A DNA stretch of 64,000 nt from Carposina sasakii (taxonomy: Eukaryota > Arthropoda > Insecta > Lepidoptera > Carposinidae). The notes beneath the pieces were generated by a model. That model had not been told where the DNA came from. It did no database searches and saw nothing but the letters and a program-made list of their open reading frames with translations. Positions 47,406-59,700 of the stretch are shown piece after piece; the first letter of the stretch is position 1; every line of letters begins with the position of its first letter. A program made the position numbers and the translations under genes. Location: positions 10,478,001-10,542,000 of the forward strand of contig CP053160.1 in NCBI GenBank assembly GCA_014607495.2, read 5' to 3'.

Positions 47406-50400
47406 CGATCGACTGTTTGAAGAGATCAATAGGAATATTAAGTAACATAAAAAGCTTTTTAATGATTGTGTTGGATTGGACTGATCCACCTTTATTTTCG
47501 AAGATAATATGTGTGTGAGCAATTTCCATTTTAAGGACAATCATATTAGATTTCGCTAGGCGCCAAGTAGGTGTATCATTCCAGGATCTATGGATTACCT
47601 ATCTATAGGTACCGAAAATACAGTGAGAACCACTTAAATAACTAATGTGAGTCACGCACTCACGCTCCACTCTACCTATAACCCTAAGAAATGAATACTG
47701 AATAGGGCGAAAATTCATAATGAGTAGTCGTATCATGACATGACTTTACCAACTGCGTAGATTTGATTTCTATAACATTAGACAGTGATAAACCATTTTA
47801 TACCACTGCCTGTACACAGTACGAAGGTATTTTCACAGTTGGAAATGGCTTTTGGAGACATAACGAAAGCAATTACATTTAACTTTTATCAACGACGTTT
47901 ACAGTTTTTAAAGTGCACACCGACTTGCATCTAAATGGGAATCGCAGTACCGTTGACACATTCAGAACACAAGATTAACTCGCTAGTTCGAGTTTGTTGC
48001 ACTTTAAGCTTTCTAATAAAAGGTGAGAATAACAATAGAAGTGCCGAGTGGATGTAATAAGATACTCTGTTCGTGCTCTTGGAACTTGCTGCGGTCAGAG
48101 ACCCGTGCAGCATTTAAGAGGAAACCGCAGCGCTTTTAAACTCAACAACTGCGGTGAACAATTTGTTTGCGGCTAATTCCAGCGAAATGCGCCACAAACG
48201 CCAAGATTGCCGCCACATGAATGATTTATGCGGGCTGGTTCCTGTGCTATGATCTATGAGTTTCATTCTTCAGGCTAATGGGTCGGGTGTAAATGTTTTA
48301 ATTATTTTTTTCTTTTACAGTGATGAATTATACTTCAGTCATCATAAAGTAGTTTGAGGAGTTTGTAACGTTGCGTACCTATATGTAGGTAATGGAATAG
48401 AAACTTTCCATCGAATTAATGAAAGCGTAACTTCAGTTTTTACATACACCGTAATATATGGACAGCTTCCTGATTAGGTACTTGCATCATAACTTTCTTC
48501 AAGTCTCTGTAGATCCATTTTTACATTGTATTTTATTTTTCTGTCTTTTGCCAGAGATCTGTTTTGTGGTGAGCTTTTGTCGGTGCCCAAACTTGGCGGT
48601 TATTGTTCGCACTTCGAACCTTTTTCAACCTTCGCCATCACACATGTCACATATCATATCGAGAAGATCCGCCCCTGATGGGTGCGGGGCGCGGGAGGAC
48701 GCCGTGCGCTCGTTGCGCGCACGCACACACTCTCAATTATTGCGATCGCGCGGCTTCGGCTTTGCTATTGCTTTTACGTAATCAGGGGGCCGATAATGCC
48801 AGGGTAGAAAATGGTACAAAATACTAGAAAAGGAAAACCCCAGTATAGCAAACCATGCTAGATATCATTTATTTTGCGTTGGCTGGTGTTTGTCTTCATT
48901 ATTCTTTGCTTGCGGTAAACATCGCCTCAGCAAGCTTTATCTATTCAGGTCAGTAGTGCACTCTATTGCATGTTAATCCCATATTACCCAGGTTGTTCAA
49001 GTCTATGCTTGTGACATAATGGCTTTACCTCCGTGAAGCCGGATATGTGCTGTAACTGCAGCTGTTTGTGAAGGTACCAATAGAAATATAACCTAGGTAC
49101 CATTTATCCCATAACCTCGTGGCCAAACGTGGACAGACATCTTATATTGGATTCAATTGTTAATCATGAAAATTTGGAACAATGTAATATTGGCATCTGA
49201 ATTTTGTGAAACAAAGAATCGTGTTTTCCACATACCTTTTAAAGAAGTCCAAATTAATTAATTAATGTTATATATCTTCAGTAGGATTGAATATCATGGG
49301 TTTTGCCACGGCGAATTTCAAAAATGAAGTTTTTATTACAGAAATGGACGATAGGGTTCAACCAAAAAGCTTACCAAGCAGCTTTTTGGTATACCTACCC
49401 TCTAAACCAACAACCCAGCTCATTACCTAAATATACTAATAGGAAGGTTTAGTGGTCGGGTCCAGAATTCTTCTTTAAAACTTAGCAATAAGTAGACATT
49501 TGACACTCCCCAAGTAGAGAGAACGATGGCGGCGCGCGTCTACCATCTGCCATAACATAGATTTAAAAGACAGTAATATAATAATACTTAGGTACACATT
49601 GAATAGCTACGAACTCTTTATTGTGATGTTGAAAGGGGAACGAATGGCACACGCCAAATTGTTACCTACCCACCTGGCTTGTATAGGCTGCTTTGGAAGG
49701 AAAGTAGCCACGGCTGTTGTCTGTCGGGCCCTTATATGTTCAAGACGATAACTACCTACGCTTCTAATAGTAGGGTGCGTTTCCATAGATGCGGAATGGG
49801 GTATGATCTTAGATGAAATTAATAAAAAAATATTAAAATTATTAAATTGAGGGTATGAATGAATTTAAATATTCGAAGTACATAACGAAACAAGGTACTT
49901 ACGTACCATGTTAATTATAAGTAGGTAGGTATCTAACTTTCGTTGTGATTGGTGCCACTCTTCACTGCTCTTCTCCGTTCCCCTCTTCCTACACTTCAAT
50001 GGAAGTATCCCCATACCTAGTTCTATGGATAGTTTGTATGTGATTAGGATTACTTAAGCTTCGGCGACCCCGCCAAACCAGTTTACGCCGCCCCCCACTC
50101 CCTCCTGACGGGACAGCTGACTTCCAACAACAAAGAACTTAGCTAAAGTGGACTGCAATCTCAGCATCATAAATATAATAATAATGTTTTCAACTTTCGT
50201 CAAAGTAGGTAGATCCAAAAATAATACAGTACATTCATGAAAGTTGGAAAGTAAGGTACCTATTAGAATTTACGAAAGTAGGTAGCTAGGTAGGTGCTAT
50301 TCACATCTAACATCATTGATTTTTTTATTATTTGATTGAACGGGGGAACGGGGCACCTAAATAGGCATCTGTCTGACGCAGTTTCATAGCGTTTATTGTT

Positions 50401-51543
50401 TACATCCATTTTGTATGATTTGTAGGTAGGTATTATATTGGAGTTACAGAACGTGCAAAACAGAACTACAAAAGACTAAAAACTTATTGGCCATGAATAT
50501 TTCTACAACGTAAATCTAAACATTCAAACAAAGGGCATTAGCTACAGCTTGTAGGTACTTGCCTTTCTGTTCATCCAATACACGAAGGCCTTCAAATTGT
50601 GGCACTCCGGGGAACAACAGTCGGATTAATAAGAGTTATTTGTATTTATTATTGAATTTCACGAAATCATTATAAATTATTCGACGTCCGATGAGTCGCA
50701 GTTTTCTCTCACGGTTAGTTCATAAACATTGTGAACATTTACGCCACAAACAAGTCTATGTAGGAACAAATTTACATGGAAGTACTGAGATAAAGTCTTT
50801 GTTTACAGTGTTATCAGTTTAGATATTATTTACATCACTTTTAAGATGCCTGCGAACGTGATAATCGTAGCACTGCCTGCGCAATTTATTTGCGCTTCTA
50901 CGTCAAGTCAAGCGACAACACAACAACAAAACAAGCTGAAGGGGCGCAGGAAAAATATACGAGCGAGGGGAAGGGAAAATCGACAATCAACGATTGAGAT
51001 TCGGTTTAATTTTCTGTCTCCTTCTTTATCCCAGAAATAGCGCAATAGCTTCCTCCGTCATTCTTTACGAACATTTGACGTTAGAGTCTGACGTAAAACA
51101 GAGTTGCCTTAAAATAAAACTTTGATGGAAATAGTAGTATTATTGTGTAATAAGATTATTTGATTTTTACATTACTTCTTTTCTACAAAATCGCCTGGCA
51201 GATTTTTTAACTGCCGACGACAGTCCAACACCTAGTTGAACGGGGGAACGTCAGGACGGGTTCTCATTTTGTCTCATAAATTTTTTATCCATAATCTAAC
51301 GTGTCATGATGTTTTGTGACATAATCATCATGTATCCGAATAATAAGTAGCCCTAACTTAATGTCCTATAATATCACTTGCCCGAAAACCGAAATCCCTA
51401 AATATAATATGACCAATTTTTTTTATATAAATATTACAATCTATAAATTCATAAGACATAAAATGCTTTTCTAAAATAGTTGTAAGTCTTAATAGACCTA
51501 ACCTTCCAATAACAACTTTCTTGTTTTAATCAACTATACAACA
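47406..51543. other. Gene-free interval with a CpG-rich patch
   Basis: Mostly AT-rich. The patch 48640-48780 is CpG-rich ('GATGGGTGCGGGGCGCGGGA', 'CGCTCGTTGCGCGCACGCAC') and could be a promoter or part of a repeat. The overlapping frames of 107 and 74 codons there (48458-48827) disagree and have no support. A 64-codon frame at 50846-51040 ends without a splice donor. Confidence 0.4.
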
Positions 51544-51620
51544 TGCATGCAAGCATGTAGTATGCAAGCAAGCATGCAGCATTCAAGCAAGCATGCAGCA
51601 TGCAAGCAAACATGCAGCTG
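51544..51620 (+). repeat. Degenerate short tandem repeat, 'GCAAGCAAGCATGCA' type
   Basis: About four imperfect repeats of a 17-20 base unit built from GCATGCA and AAGCAAGC. It leads directly into a GC-rich block. Confidence 0.7.
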
Positions 51621-51820
51621 GCATGGTTTCTGTCACGGCTCCGGCGCTGCGGAACTCCGGCGGTCCTACGCGAGCTTATCATCGCAGATGGATGTAACGC
51701 TTACCACCGCACCTTCGTCTGCACCTCAGCTCGCGGGCCGCCTCGTCCCTCCGCGCCTACGCGCTTTTACATTGCACTCTAGGGCTAGGCCAGGCAAGAC
51801 TGCGTGGAGTCGGGGTAAAC
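51621..51820. other. GC-rich block of unknown nature
   Basis: Clearly richer in G, C and CpG than its surroundings. Frames in two phases are open (51547-51858, 103 codons; 51600-51782, 60 codons), starting inside the tandem repeat, so neither is a convincing gene. It could be a promoter-type CpG patch or a repeat fragment. Confidence 0.35.
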
Positions 51821-51947
51821 TGAGTCGATTTAAGTGCCTGTTTTTTTATTCATCCTAATTTTTGTTTTAAATAATGCTCTAGACAGATTCCTATTAACAA
51901 TATTATTCCATTGTTACACCATTCGGTCTAACATATATTATACAATA

Positions 51948-52143
51948 TAGCGGACGCCCGCGACTCCGTCCGCGTGGACTGCAGAAAAGACAGAAGAATT
52001 CAGAAGGCGCCATCTGTTGCAGACTTATGGAACGTACGATTAATAACAACAACCAACGTTGATGATCAGTTTTTTATTAATTATTAGTTATTAAGACCAT
52101 TAATTTAATTAATAACTATCCTATCATCTAAGTTGGACCAAAT

Positions 52144-52215
<72 letters not shown>

Positions 52216-52304
52216 AATTTTCATGAATATCAGTTGACTCGTTTTTGAGTTTATTCGGAACATACACAGTGACACGGATTTTTTATATATTAAGAAGAAA
52301 GATA
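51948..52304 (+). repeat. Dispersed repeat family C copy carrying a long (AT)n
   Basis: Starts 'TAGCGGACGCCCGCGACTCC' with 'GTCCGCGTGGACTGCAG' and ends 'CACGGATTTTTTATATATTA'. The AT microsatellite at 52147-52212 sits in its middle. Confidence 0.7.
52147..52212. repeat. Microsatellite (AT)33
   Basis: Uninterrupted AT dinucleotide run of 66 bases, likely length-variable between individuals. Confidence 0.95.
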
Positions 52305-52734
52305 AGATAACACTTAGGACATGTGATTTTATAGCAAGAAAAATCAGGACATTTAATCATTATAGCACCCGATTTTATGGCACCAAAGTATTAGAATTAA
52401 AGACGATTAGATAATATACGATTTTGTATACGCGAACATTATGGAAAGTGATGATTATAGCAAACTTGTTGGGGATTATGATGTCCGGACGATCGATATT
52501 CGAAGAAAGGGACTACCTACCGTCAGGACGCAAATACGCGTCGGTGGCACCTCTAGAAAGCAAAGAAGACGCAAATACGTAATCGCCGGCTGTGAATGCG
52601 TCATCATCTTCCTGCCCTTATCCCATTATAAATAGTGTCGACGCAATATCTAATAGTTTTTTTCGAAACTGATATTGCCAAAGATTTGGCGTTTGTTTTA
52701 CATTGGCATTGAATTTACATATATTCGATGACGC
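52305..52734. other. Non-coding interval with a weak frame
   Basis: A 64-codon frame at 52441-52635 starting MESDDYSKLVGDYDV has reasonable composition but no domain or splice evidence. Confidence 0.35.
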
Positions 52735-52815
52735 TGCTGTGTTCCCAAAATTGAGGTAGCCAGAACTATAGAATCACAAGGGAGATCTCATAGACAACTT
52801 TAGTATAACATCGAA
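52735..52815 (-). repeat. Dispersed repeat family B fragment
   Basis: Reverse-orientation piece with 'GCTGTGTTCCCAAAATTGAG', 'TAGCCAGAACTATAG' and 'GAGATCTCATAGACAACTTT'. About 100 bp from the BEL/Pao insertion. Confidence 0.6.
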
Positions 52816-52908
52816 TATATTGATAAAAACAAATAATAGCCATGGACAGGTTTTTGGATTGGATACCAATCTACAAATAAGTAAGTAGCTATTTAAAGTT
52901 ATTATAGA

Positions 52909-52913
52909 TACCT
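52909..52913. other. Target site duplication, left (TACCT)
   Basis: TACCT directly before the 5' LTR matches TACCT at 60877-60881 directly after the 3' LTR. A 5-bp duplication is normal for BEL/Pao integrase. Confidence 0.95.
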
Positions 52914-53731
52914 TGTTAAGAACAGCAGAGACTGTAAATAAGTGTTATAAGTAATTGAGGACATTTAATCAAAAGTGAACTAAAAGTGATTATTGTGTTT
53001 TTAATAAGTGCTCGACGCTGATTGGTCAGATTATGTTTTACTATAGAGATTACGAATTACATAGGATAATTAATGTAAAATATAAAGTAGGTCACACATT
53101 TTATTATTTGTCAGTGTAGAGAACGTTACGACCTACAAAATGATATATAAAACATAGATATACCTCGAAAGATATGTTAAATAATTAATGAAAAAGGTTA
53201 CATGAATGTCTAGTTTTCGTAGAACGTACCATTTGAATTGTAAATAGCTTTTTGATTTCAAGTTCTACATGAATAATTGTTTTGTTATAAGGTAAGGCAC
53301 TGAAAAACCTGTAAAAATATGTAACTTTCAATAGTGTAAGATTAATATGTTTTGAGATTGCGACCGAAATAGGTATAAACCAAAGTAAAAATTGTAGTGA
53401 AAAGCGGTCAAGTTTGGTAGGCAAAATCTGCCTATTTACGGACGGTAAGGGAGAACCCGAGGGATAAAAATTCCGTCCGTATGAACTTTGTAGTTTTCCT
53501 ATACAGTGCCTACAGTCAAGAAATAAGAAGAAAAATTGTAAATAGTTAGAAATAATAAGAAGCTTTGTGTAATAACTGTCTTCGAGGGAGTTAAGAAAAT
53601 ATACAGTCCACGAGCATCGAAAGTGTTTTATTCGGTCGGACGGGGCACCGCTATTGGGAAGTTTGTTCGGTAACCCGCCTGGCCCCCCAACCCCTTGTCG
53701 CCGGCGACGACCGAAGTCGGAGTCCGCGACA
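52914..53731 (+). repeat. 5' long terminal repeat, 818 bp
   Basis: Runs from TGTTAAGAACAGCAGAGACT to GTCGGAGTCCGCGACA and reads the same as the 3' LTR at every position I compared. It has a TATA-like 'GATATATAAAACATAG' near 53141-53156 and a 9-bp stem (TACGGACGG 53437-53445 with CCGTCCGTA 53473-53481). The final 150 bases are GC-rich. The LTR drives transcription of the element. On the reverse strand most of it is open (see findings). Confidence 0.95.
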
Positions 53732-53735
53732 ATTT

Positions 53736-53753
53736 TGGTCCTTCGAGCCGGAT
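53736..53753 (+). other. Primer binding site, tRNA-Tyr type
   Basis: TGGTCCTTCGAGCCGGAT begins four bases after the LTR. Its reverse complement, ATCCGGCTCGAAGGACCA, is what I expect for the 3' end of eukaryotic tRNA-Tyr including CCA (acceptor strand TCGAAGGA). So reverse transcription is probably primed by tRNA-Tyr. This rests on remembered tRNA sequence. Confidence 0.8.
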
Positions 53754-53790
53754 CAGAAGATTGAAGACTCAGCACCTGTGAAGATCGAAG

Positions 53791-56700
53791 ATGGTTCGTA
53801 CGCGAAGCCAACGTGGGGAGAGTCCCTGCCAACAGGAACGCTCGCCGCAGTCACCCTCCGAGACGACGGCCAGCACCGAGACCCACACCGCCGCCGGTGA
53901 TCGGGAAGCCGCCACACGCGCCGCGGGCGGCTCGGACGCGACCGTGCGCACCGCTGCGCACGACGGCGGTCGGGACGCCGCAGATCGGTTCGCTACGCGT
54001 TCTGGCGGCGCCGCGCGCGCCGCTAGCGGTCGAGAAGCCGTCACGCGCGCCGCCGCGCGCGACGCCGGTTACTACGAGACATCCGCGCGCGCCGACGAGC
54101 GCTATGGTACTGACGAGCGCGGCGCCGAATATCACGATGCCGCCGGGCCCCACGACGTCTCGACGCACTCCGCCAGGGAAGAGGGAGCCGTCCCGCACCC
54201 CGCTACGTTGGAAGGTACTAGGACGCGCGCCGCCAACTTAATGGAAGCTCGTGCACACGCCGCTCGACTGCGCGAAGAATACAACGCCGCCGCCGCCCTT
54301 AACCCGGGGTCGCATACCTGCCGGTCCTTAGCTGTGAGGACCATCACTGCTGCCGCCGCCAGAAATGTCAAACGGGGGGAGAGAGAAGCAACCGCTACGC
54401 CCTATGAAGAATACTCCGCCGCAAGTACTGCCACCGCCGCTGCACGAAGACCGTCCCCGCCGAGGTCGGTACGCTCCGGACGATCGACCACTAGCACTGT
54501 CGCCCGTATCCGGCAAGCAGAATATGAAGCAGAGGAGCGACTTGCATTCTTGCGAAGGAAAGAAATTGAAGTAGAAACTGAGCTAGTACGCAAGAAGCTA
54601 GCTATGGACGTCGCCCTAATCCACGAAGAAGCCGAAAGTGTCGGGTCAGAACCGGGGGATGCACCGAATGACCGCGTGGATGAATGGGTGCAAGGGGCTG
54701 TAGGCACTGCTATAGGAAGACACCATGAAGTGGGCCGCCTTCGCAGAAATGAAGGATCGCCGGAACCTGAACGACGCCGCGCCTGGGCTAATATTGAAGG
54801 CCTAGGAGGACGAGCAGATTCACCCCCACCACAGGGACGAATACGTTCAGAAAATGTGCCGCCATCGATGGAGCATCGCCAAGCTTGGGCCGATGAAGAG
54901 GGTCCTGAACCACGGGCGCGCTCACCGTCGATGATGGTGGCATCAAGAGGACAGCTTCGTCAGGAAGAATATAAGGAACGTCATCCCACCTGGGCCAACG
55001 AAGAAGGCGCCGGGAACCGTGAACGCTCACCTAGACGGAGGGTTCTTAAAGAAGATTGCCCGGAAATAGGACCCCGCCGTGGCTGGAACGAGCCACCTAC
55101 AGCGCGAAGAAATGAAGCCTATCCGGAAGAAACGCCAGCAAGAGAGCGTCGCACACGCTCACCGCGAGGAAAGGGCATCGAGCAACTGGCCGTGACCCTG
55201 GAGAAGATGATGCGAATGCGTCCACCACCACGACAAGTGACGGAGCTTCCTACATTTTCAGGCTCTGCCGTGGAATGGCTCGCATTCAAAGCCGCCATGC
55301 GAGACTCAACGGACTTATATGACTTCTCGCCGGTGGAAAATATGGCACGGTTGAGGAACGCACTAAGAGGGGAAGCCCGAGAAGCGGTCGCAGCATTACT
55401 GCATACGACCAGAGATCCTGAAGCCATCATGAAGACTTTGGAACAATGCTTCGGGCGAAAGGAAGTCATCATCAACCGAGCACTAGAAGAGCTGAAGAAA
55501 CTCAGTCGTCCGGGACCGTCAGCTGCGGACCTGAATGCCCTGGCGGTGAAGCTCCAGAATATAGTATACACCTTGAATGCAGTGGATGCACAAGGATGTT
55601 TGAACAATCCGATGTTGGCAAGAGACATCGTAGAGAAGCTAAGCCCGTACCTGAGAACACGATGGTGTGACTTCGCTAGAAGCAATGAAGGTTCCGAAGA
55701 ACCGGAAGTGGTTGCGCTGAGCCGATTTCTGATGAATGAAGCTGACTTGGCGCTCCGATACACATATACGGGGGGAGTGTCAGCCACGCCAACGAGCGAG
55801 ATGAAGAAAAGAAATCCGCCAACGAAGACTCCGATGAAGCACCGAGTCTACAACACCACGGAAGAAGAACGCAAGTTGAGCTGCCCTAACTGTGGAGAGA
55901 ACCACCACTTAGGAAGATGCACGAAGTTTGCCCGTCTAATCATGGATGATAGATGGAAGATAGTCAAAGAGAAGGGAATATGCTTCAAGTGCTTGAAAGG
56001 AAGGCACCGAAGTTTGTCATGCAGAGCCAAGCCTTGCGGCAAGGACAATTGTCGAAGACCTCATCATGTATTGCTGCACACAGAATACAAGAAAGTTTCC
56101 GATGAATCCCCAGAAAAGGAGGCCACGGATGAAGCTGTAATGACCACACAATCCGCCGAGACCGGTCGCGTCATACTGAAGTTATGTCCGGTAACAGTGT
56201 CCGGACCCAAGGGAGAAGTGGAGGTGTACGCACTGCTGGATGATGGCTCAACCGTCACACTGGTGGACCAAGAAATTGCGGAACAGGTCGGCGCAATGGG
56301 GAAGGAAGAGCAATTGAAGATAAGAGGGGTCAATTCGACGTCGAACGAAATGTCAAGCAAGAGGGTGACCCTTAACATAAAAGGGAGACAGTCACAGAAC
56401 GGTCACTGCATAGAAGGAAGAACAGTGAAGAACTTAACACTGCATACCCAGACGGTACCCACATCCGTCTTGCAATGTCCTCACCTAAAGGATCTGAATG
56501 CAGAAAACGTATGCCACGCAAACGTGAAGCCGAAGATGCTGATAGGCGCTGACAACTGGAACCTACTAGTATCATCCAAGATACTAAGAGGAGGAACTAA
56601 GGAACCAGCAGCTGCCAAAACCGCACTAGGATGGGTCATATTTGGATGGGCATCCAAACCCAGCACAGCAGGAAGAGATGAAACGGTCCTTCACCTCTTC

Positions 56701-59700
56701 CACAGAAGAATCAATCAAGGAGTCCAACAGGAGCCTACGACCGGACAGGACACGGCCCTGGAAGAATTAGTGCAACGACATTACGATTTGGACGCCTTGG
56801 GAGTTTCTCTGGCCATCAAGAAGACGCCAAGAGAAGAACAAGCAATTAAAATATTCAATGAAACATCGCGTCGAATTGAAAAGAGATACGAAGTAGGACT
56901 TCCATGGCAAAGGGACAATGTGAAGATGCCACGAAGTTATGAAGCGGCGTACCGACGGCTGAAGAACATTGAAAATAAGATGAGCCGAGACTCGGAGTTC
57001 GCACGTGAATACACGGCTCAGATACGAAACCTACTGGAAAAGGGTTACGCAGAAAAATGCGACGGGACAGAACAAGACAGCCCTATCGCCTGGTATCTCC
57101 CGCACTTCGCAGTCCGGAACCCGAATAAGCCCGGAAAGATCCGCCTTGTGTTCGACGCAGCAGCCACCGTGAATGGGAAAAGTTTGAACAGCGAGCTCCT
57201 AGAGGGACCAGACCTTCTGAGATCGCTACCCGGAATATTGTTCCGATTTCGAGAAGAACCGGTGGCAGTAACAGCAGACATTCAAGAAATGTTTCTGCAA
57301 ATAAAGATCAGGAAAGAAGACCAGCCAGCACAGATGTTCTTATGGAGAGAAGACAAGAGTGAACCACCAATGCTTCTCAAGATGATATTTGGAGCCTCAA
57401 GTTCTCCGTTCCTGGCACACAGCGTAAGAAATCAGAACGCACTGGACCACGCGCTTACTCACCCAAAGGCGTTGAGGTCCATAACGAGAAATCACTACAT
57501 GGACGACATGGTGGAGAGCTTCAGAACGGAAGAAGAAGCAATAGAAACAGCCGCGCAAGTGGACTACGTGCACCGACAAGCAAGCTTCAAATTAAGAGGA
57601 TGGTACTCCAATAGCAGAAGATTGCTCGAAAAATTCCCAGCGGAAACTCGAAGATCGACACCAGCCAAACTCATGTCAAAAGAAAACCTCGGATACGAGA
57701 AGACCCTCGGCATGATTTGGGATGCCGACAAGGACGAGTTGGGATTCAACACTACGCTGGCTCGAGTACCAGAGGAAGTTCGCACAACCAAGCGTACACC
57801 GACCAAGAGGGAAGCTCTGAGCGCGGTGATGTCCGTGTACGACCCACTAGGCTTCTTGAGTCCATACACCATTGCGGCCAAGATACAATTGCAAGATATT
57901 TGGCGGCTGCAGATTGGATGGGATGAAGCTATTCCGAGAGAAGAGGCAAAAGAGTTTAACAATTGGTTAAATGGATTACAAAACGTTGCAACCTTGCGAA
58001 TACCTCGCTGCTACGATAACACAGCGAAGTACAATCGACGAGAGCTCCATATATTCTGCGACGCAAGTGAACGAGCCTATGCTGTGGCGGCATATTGGAG
58101 GCTACAGAACCCGGACGGGAGAGTGAAGATATGTCTTGCGGCTGGCAAAGCCAAGGTAGCCCCAATGAAGACTCTCAGCATACCGAGACTGGAACTACAA
58201 GCAGCAGTCATCGGAACAAGGCTGGCGGAAACAATAAAGCACGAACACCGATGGGAAGTGGAGAAGACCGTATACTGGACGGACTCAAGAACGGTGTTAC
58301 AATGGATTAGAAACAACGCGAAGAGATATACGCCCTTCGTAGCGCATCGATTGGGTGAAATCGCCGAGCAAACGGAATCCGAACAATGGAAATGGATTCC
58401 CACAGACATGAACGTTGCAGACGATGCCACCCGAGAAAAATATGTCAACGGAGTTGGGGAAAGGTGGCTTCAAGGACCCGCCTTCCTATTGAACAGGGAA
58501 GAAGAATGGCCCAAAGAAGAAGAGGCTCACGAAATAGAGACTGTGCAGCATGTGGTCGAGATCAAGCCACCGCCGCACTGGGAAGCCATGCCGGACATTT
58601 CAAGATTTAGCTCCTATGACAAATTAATACGCACTACAGCACGAGTGCTGATGATAGCGGAGAAATGGCGTCATCTGGGAACAAAAAGCTTGGAAGTGAA
58701 ACACTTAAATCAAGCAGAAAGACTGTGGATGGAACGCGCTCAGATCGAAGATTTCCCTGAGGAAATCCATAACCTCAGGAAGGGAAGAGCATTAACAAAG
58801 AGCAGTCGCTTATACAAACTGGACCCGGAATTAAAAGAAGGACTACTGCGAGTACAAAGCCGCATCGGAGCCACCAACATAGCTTCGGGAATGAAGAACC
58901 CAGTCATCCTGAGTGGAAGGCATCCACTCAGCCGCCTGCTTATCATGAAGCACCACAAAGCAGCGGGACATGGAAGCCACGAACGGGTAGTGAACGACCT
59001 ACGACAGCAGTACTGGATCCTTCACCTAAGACCAGCCGTAAAAAACACGGCGAGAGAATGCACATGGTGCCGGGTCAGAAGAGCCAATCCTCGAATACCG
59101 AAGACAGGGGATCTGCCGCTAGCTAGAATGGACCCAGGATCACGCCCTTTCACCAATTGTGGCGTGGATTATTTCGGGCCCATGATGGTTACCATTGGAA
59201 GGCGACACGAGAAGAGATGGTGTGCACTCTTCACCTGTTTGACCACGCGAGCCATTCATCTGGAGCTCGTGGCCAGCCTGTCTACCGACTCTGCCATCAT
59301 GGCACTAAGAAGAATGGCAGCAAGAAGAGGATGGCCCCGACTAATGTACAGCGACAACGGGACCAACTTTCGAGGAGCGGATGTTGAGTTACGCGCCGCC
59401 TATGAAGAATGGGCCCCAACTCTTGAAGACTTCGCGCTGACTCATCGGATGACATGGCGTTTCATCCCTCCTGGCGCACCTAATCAGGGAGGTGCATGGG
59501 AGCGCTTAGTGCGCTCGGTGAAGGTGGCACTCAACGCCACCCTGAACGAGAAATACCCCAAAGAAGAGGTATTACATACTTTACTGGTTGAGGCTGAGTA
59601 CTCGGTAAATGCTCGCCCTTTAACCCATGTTTCCTGCAGTCCTGATGACCCAGAGGCATTAACTCCGAACCATTTTCTGCTGGGGTCATCGCAGGGTCTT

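Noticed and set aside
51547..51858. 103-codon frame starting in the tandem repeat
   Set aside because: The start lies inside low-complexity repeat and another phase is equally open.
52441..52635. 64-codon frame beginning MESDDYSKLVGD
   Set aside because: Fair composition but no conservation clue, no splice donor and no recognised domain.
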